Below are positions 51,905 through 52,219 of a stretch of 52,219 nucleotides of DNA, in pieces (positions within the stretch are counted from its first letter, which is position 1; every line of letters begins with the position of its first letter). The notes under the pieces were generated by a model. It searched no databases. It was not told where the DNA came from and saw nothing but the letters and a program-made list of their open reading frames with translations. This DNA is from a virus: positions 1 through 52,219 of the IMG/VR virus record IMGVR_UViG_3300048997_000467; one strand, given 5' to 3'. A program made the translations under genes and the position numbers.

Positions 51905-52219
51905 ATGGCCGCCGGCGACCCCAATCTTGTAAACCTCGCGAACTGCTTCTTTCTCCTCAACGCGGAGACGGGCGGCATCATCCAGACCTCCGAGCGCTCG
52001 GTGAATTCCAAGCTGAAGGAAATCTTCTTCGCCTCGCTCGGCTACGTGGCCGGCTACGTGTTCTACGATTTCGTGGCTTCGCAGGATTTCACGGCCATCG
52101 TCAATGGCACCTCCGGCATCGCCGCCGCCGCTCCCGGCGTGGCCCTCACCCTGGCCAATGATCTCGGCATCGGCGCCGCCAAGAACGGCGTGGCCACCGG
52201 CACCATCTACACCACCGGC
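51905..52219 (+). CDS. Phage tail protein (tube-like), 5' part
   Basis: MAAGDPNLVNLANCFFLLNAETGGIIQTSERSVNSKLKEIFFASLGYVAGYVFYDFVASQDFTAIVNG... continues at base 2 of the window and ends at 205 (130 aa in all). The last 127 bases repeat the window start. Position after the neck genes suggests a tail tube or major tail protein. The satellite has no copy, so it would use this one. Confidence 0.55.
   Translation, partial: MAAGDPNLVNLANCFFLLNAETGGIIQTSERSVNSKLKEIFFASLGYVAGYVFYDFVASQDFTAIVNGTSGIAAAAPGVALTLANDLGIGAAKNGVATGTIYTTG
52093..52219. repeat. Terminal overlap of a circular assembly, right copy
   Basis: Identical to 1-127; see the left copy. Confidence 0.95.

Overview
The window is the complete circular genome of a temperate tailed phage that carries a second, satellite-like element inside its major capsid gene. 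The first 127 bases recur exactly as the last 127 (1-127 = 52093-52219), the usual mark of a closed circular assembly, so the true circle is 52,092 bp and one gene runs across the join. A tyrosine integrase followed by the 3' part of a class II tRNA (28889-28939, probable attP) points to a temperate phage in its excised or packaged form. The packaging genes are lambda-like: a Nu1-like small terminase, a GpA-family large terminase, a lambda-type portal, and a cosQ-like GGGTCCTTCC. The host is probably a GC-rich Gram-negative bacterium. Verrucomicrobiota is my best guess, from the tandem heptamer repeats in front of start codons, the small palindromic repeats and the secreted ARIGE...RYG proteins; I cannot prove it from sequence alone.

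Layout of the phage (helper), about 42,030 bp. Late genes lie on the + strand: terminase (29.2-31.7 kb), a cargo block (31.8-34.6 kb), a gpW-like protein, portal, and a protease-scaffold-capsid fusion (34.7-38.8 kb, resuming at 48.9 kb), then neck and tail genes (49.5-52.1 kb and 1-10.3 kb). The tail block includes a G/GT chaperone with a -1 frameshift, a tape measure protein, a baseplate-like protein and a beta-helix fibre. Lysis genes follow (10.5-12.9 kb). A leftward operon of small early genes (12.98-25.9 kb) encodes a replisome-organiser-like protein, a DNA methyltransferase, a DUF5131 protein, a DUF2303 (YfdQ) protein, a sigma-like HTH protein and many unknowns. It starts at an AT-rich switch (25.91-25.99 kb) between two divergent, paralogous ribbon-helix-helix regulators. 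Rightward from the switch lie a secreted protein, a GYF_2 protein and the integrase.

The main discovery is a 10,062-bp element at 38,823-48,884. It splits the capsid gene in frame at a 13-bp imperfect core (tattccac[t/g]cagt), so excision would restore a 642-residue protein. The element carries its own tyrosine integrase with an unusual C-terminal extension, an excisionase-like protein, its own cos-like site, and a small terminase of the same length as the helper's (133 aa) with an identical C-terminus. It also has its own HK97-fold capsid protein without a protease, paralogs of the helper's tape measure protein, of the gene just upstream of it and of an 86-aa tail protein, and a secreted protein of the same family as one in the helper. 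It lacks a large terminase, portal, protease, neck, tail tube and lysis genes. I infer a phage satellite that parasitises this helper while integrated in the helper's own capsid gene, and that brings a replacement capsid and tail-length system.

The two cos-like blocks lie 10,058 bp apart in the composite, so the two arcs (10,058 and 42,034 bp) nearly equal the satellite and helper unit lengths. Helper late genes and satellite genes also share a TTGACAC box about 19-26 nt before many start codons. The early leftward genes instead have tandem heptamer repeats before their starts.
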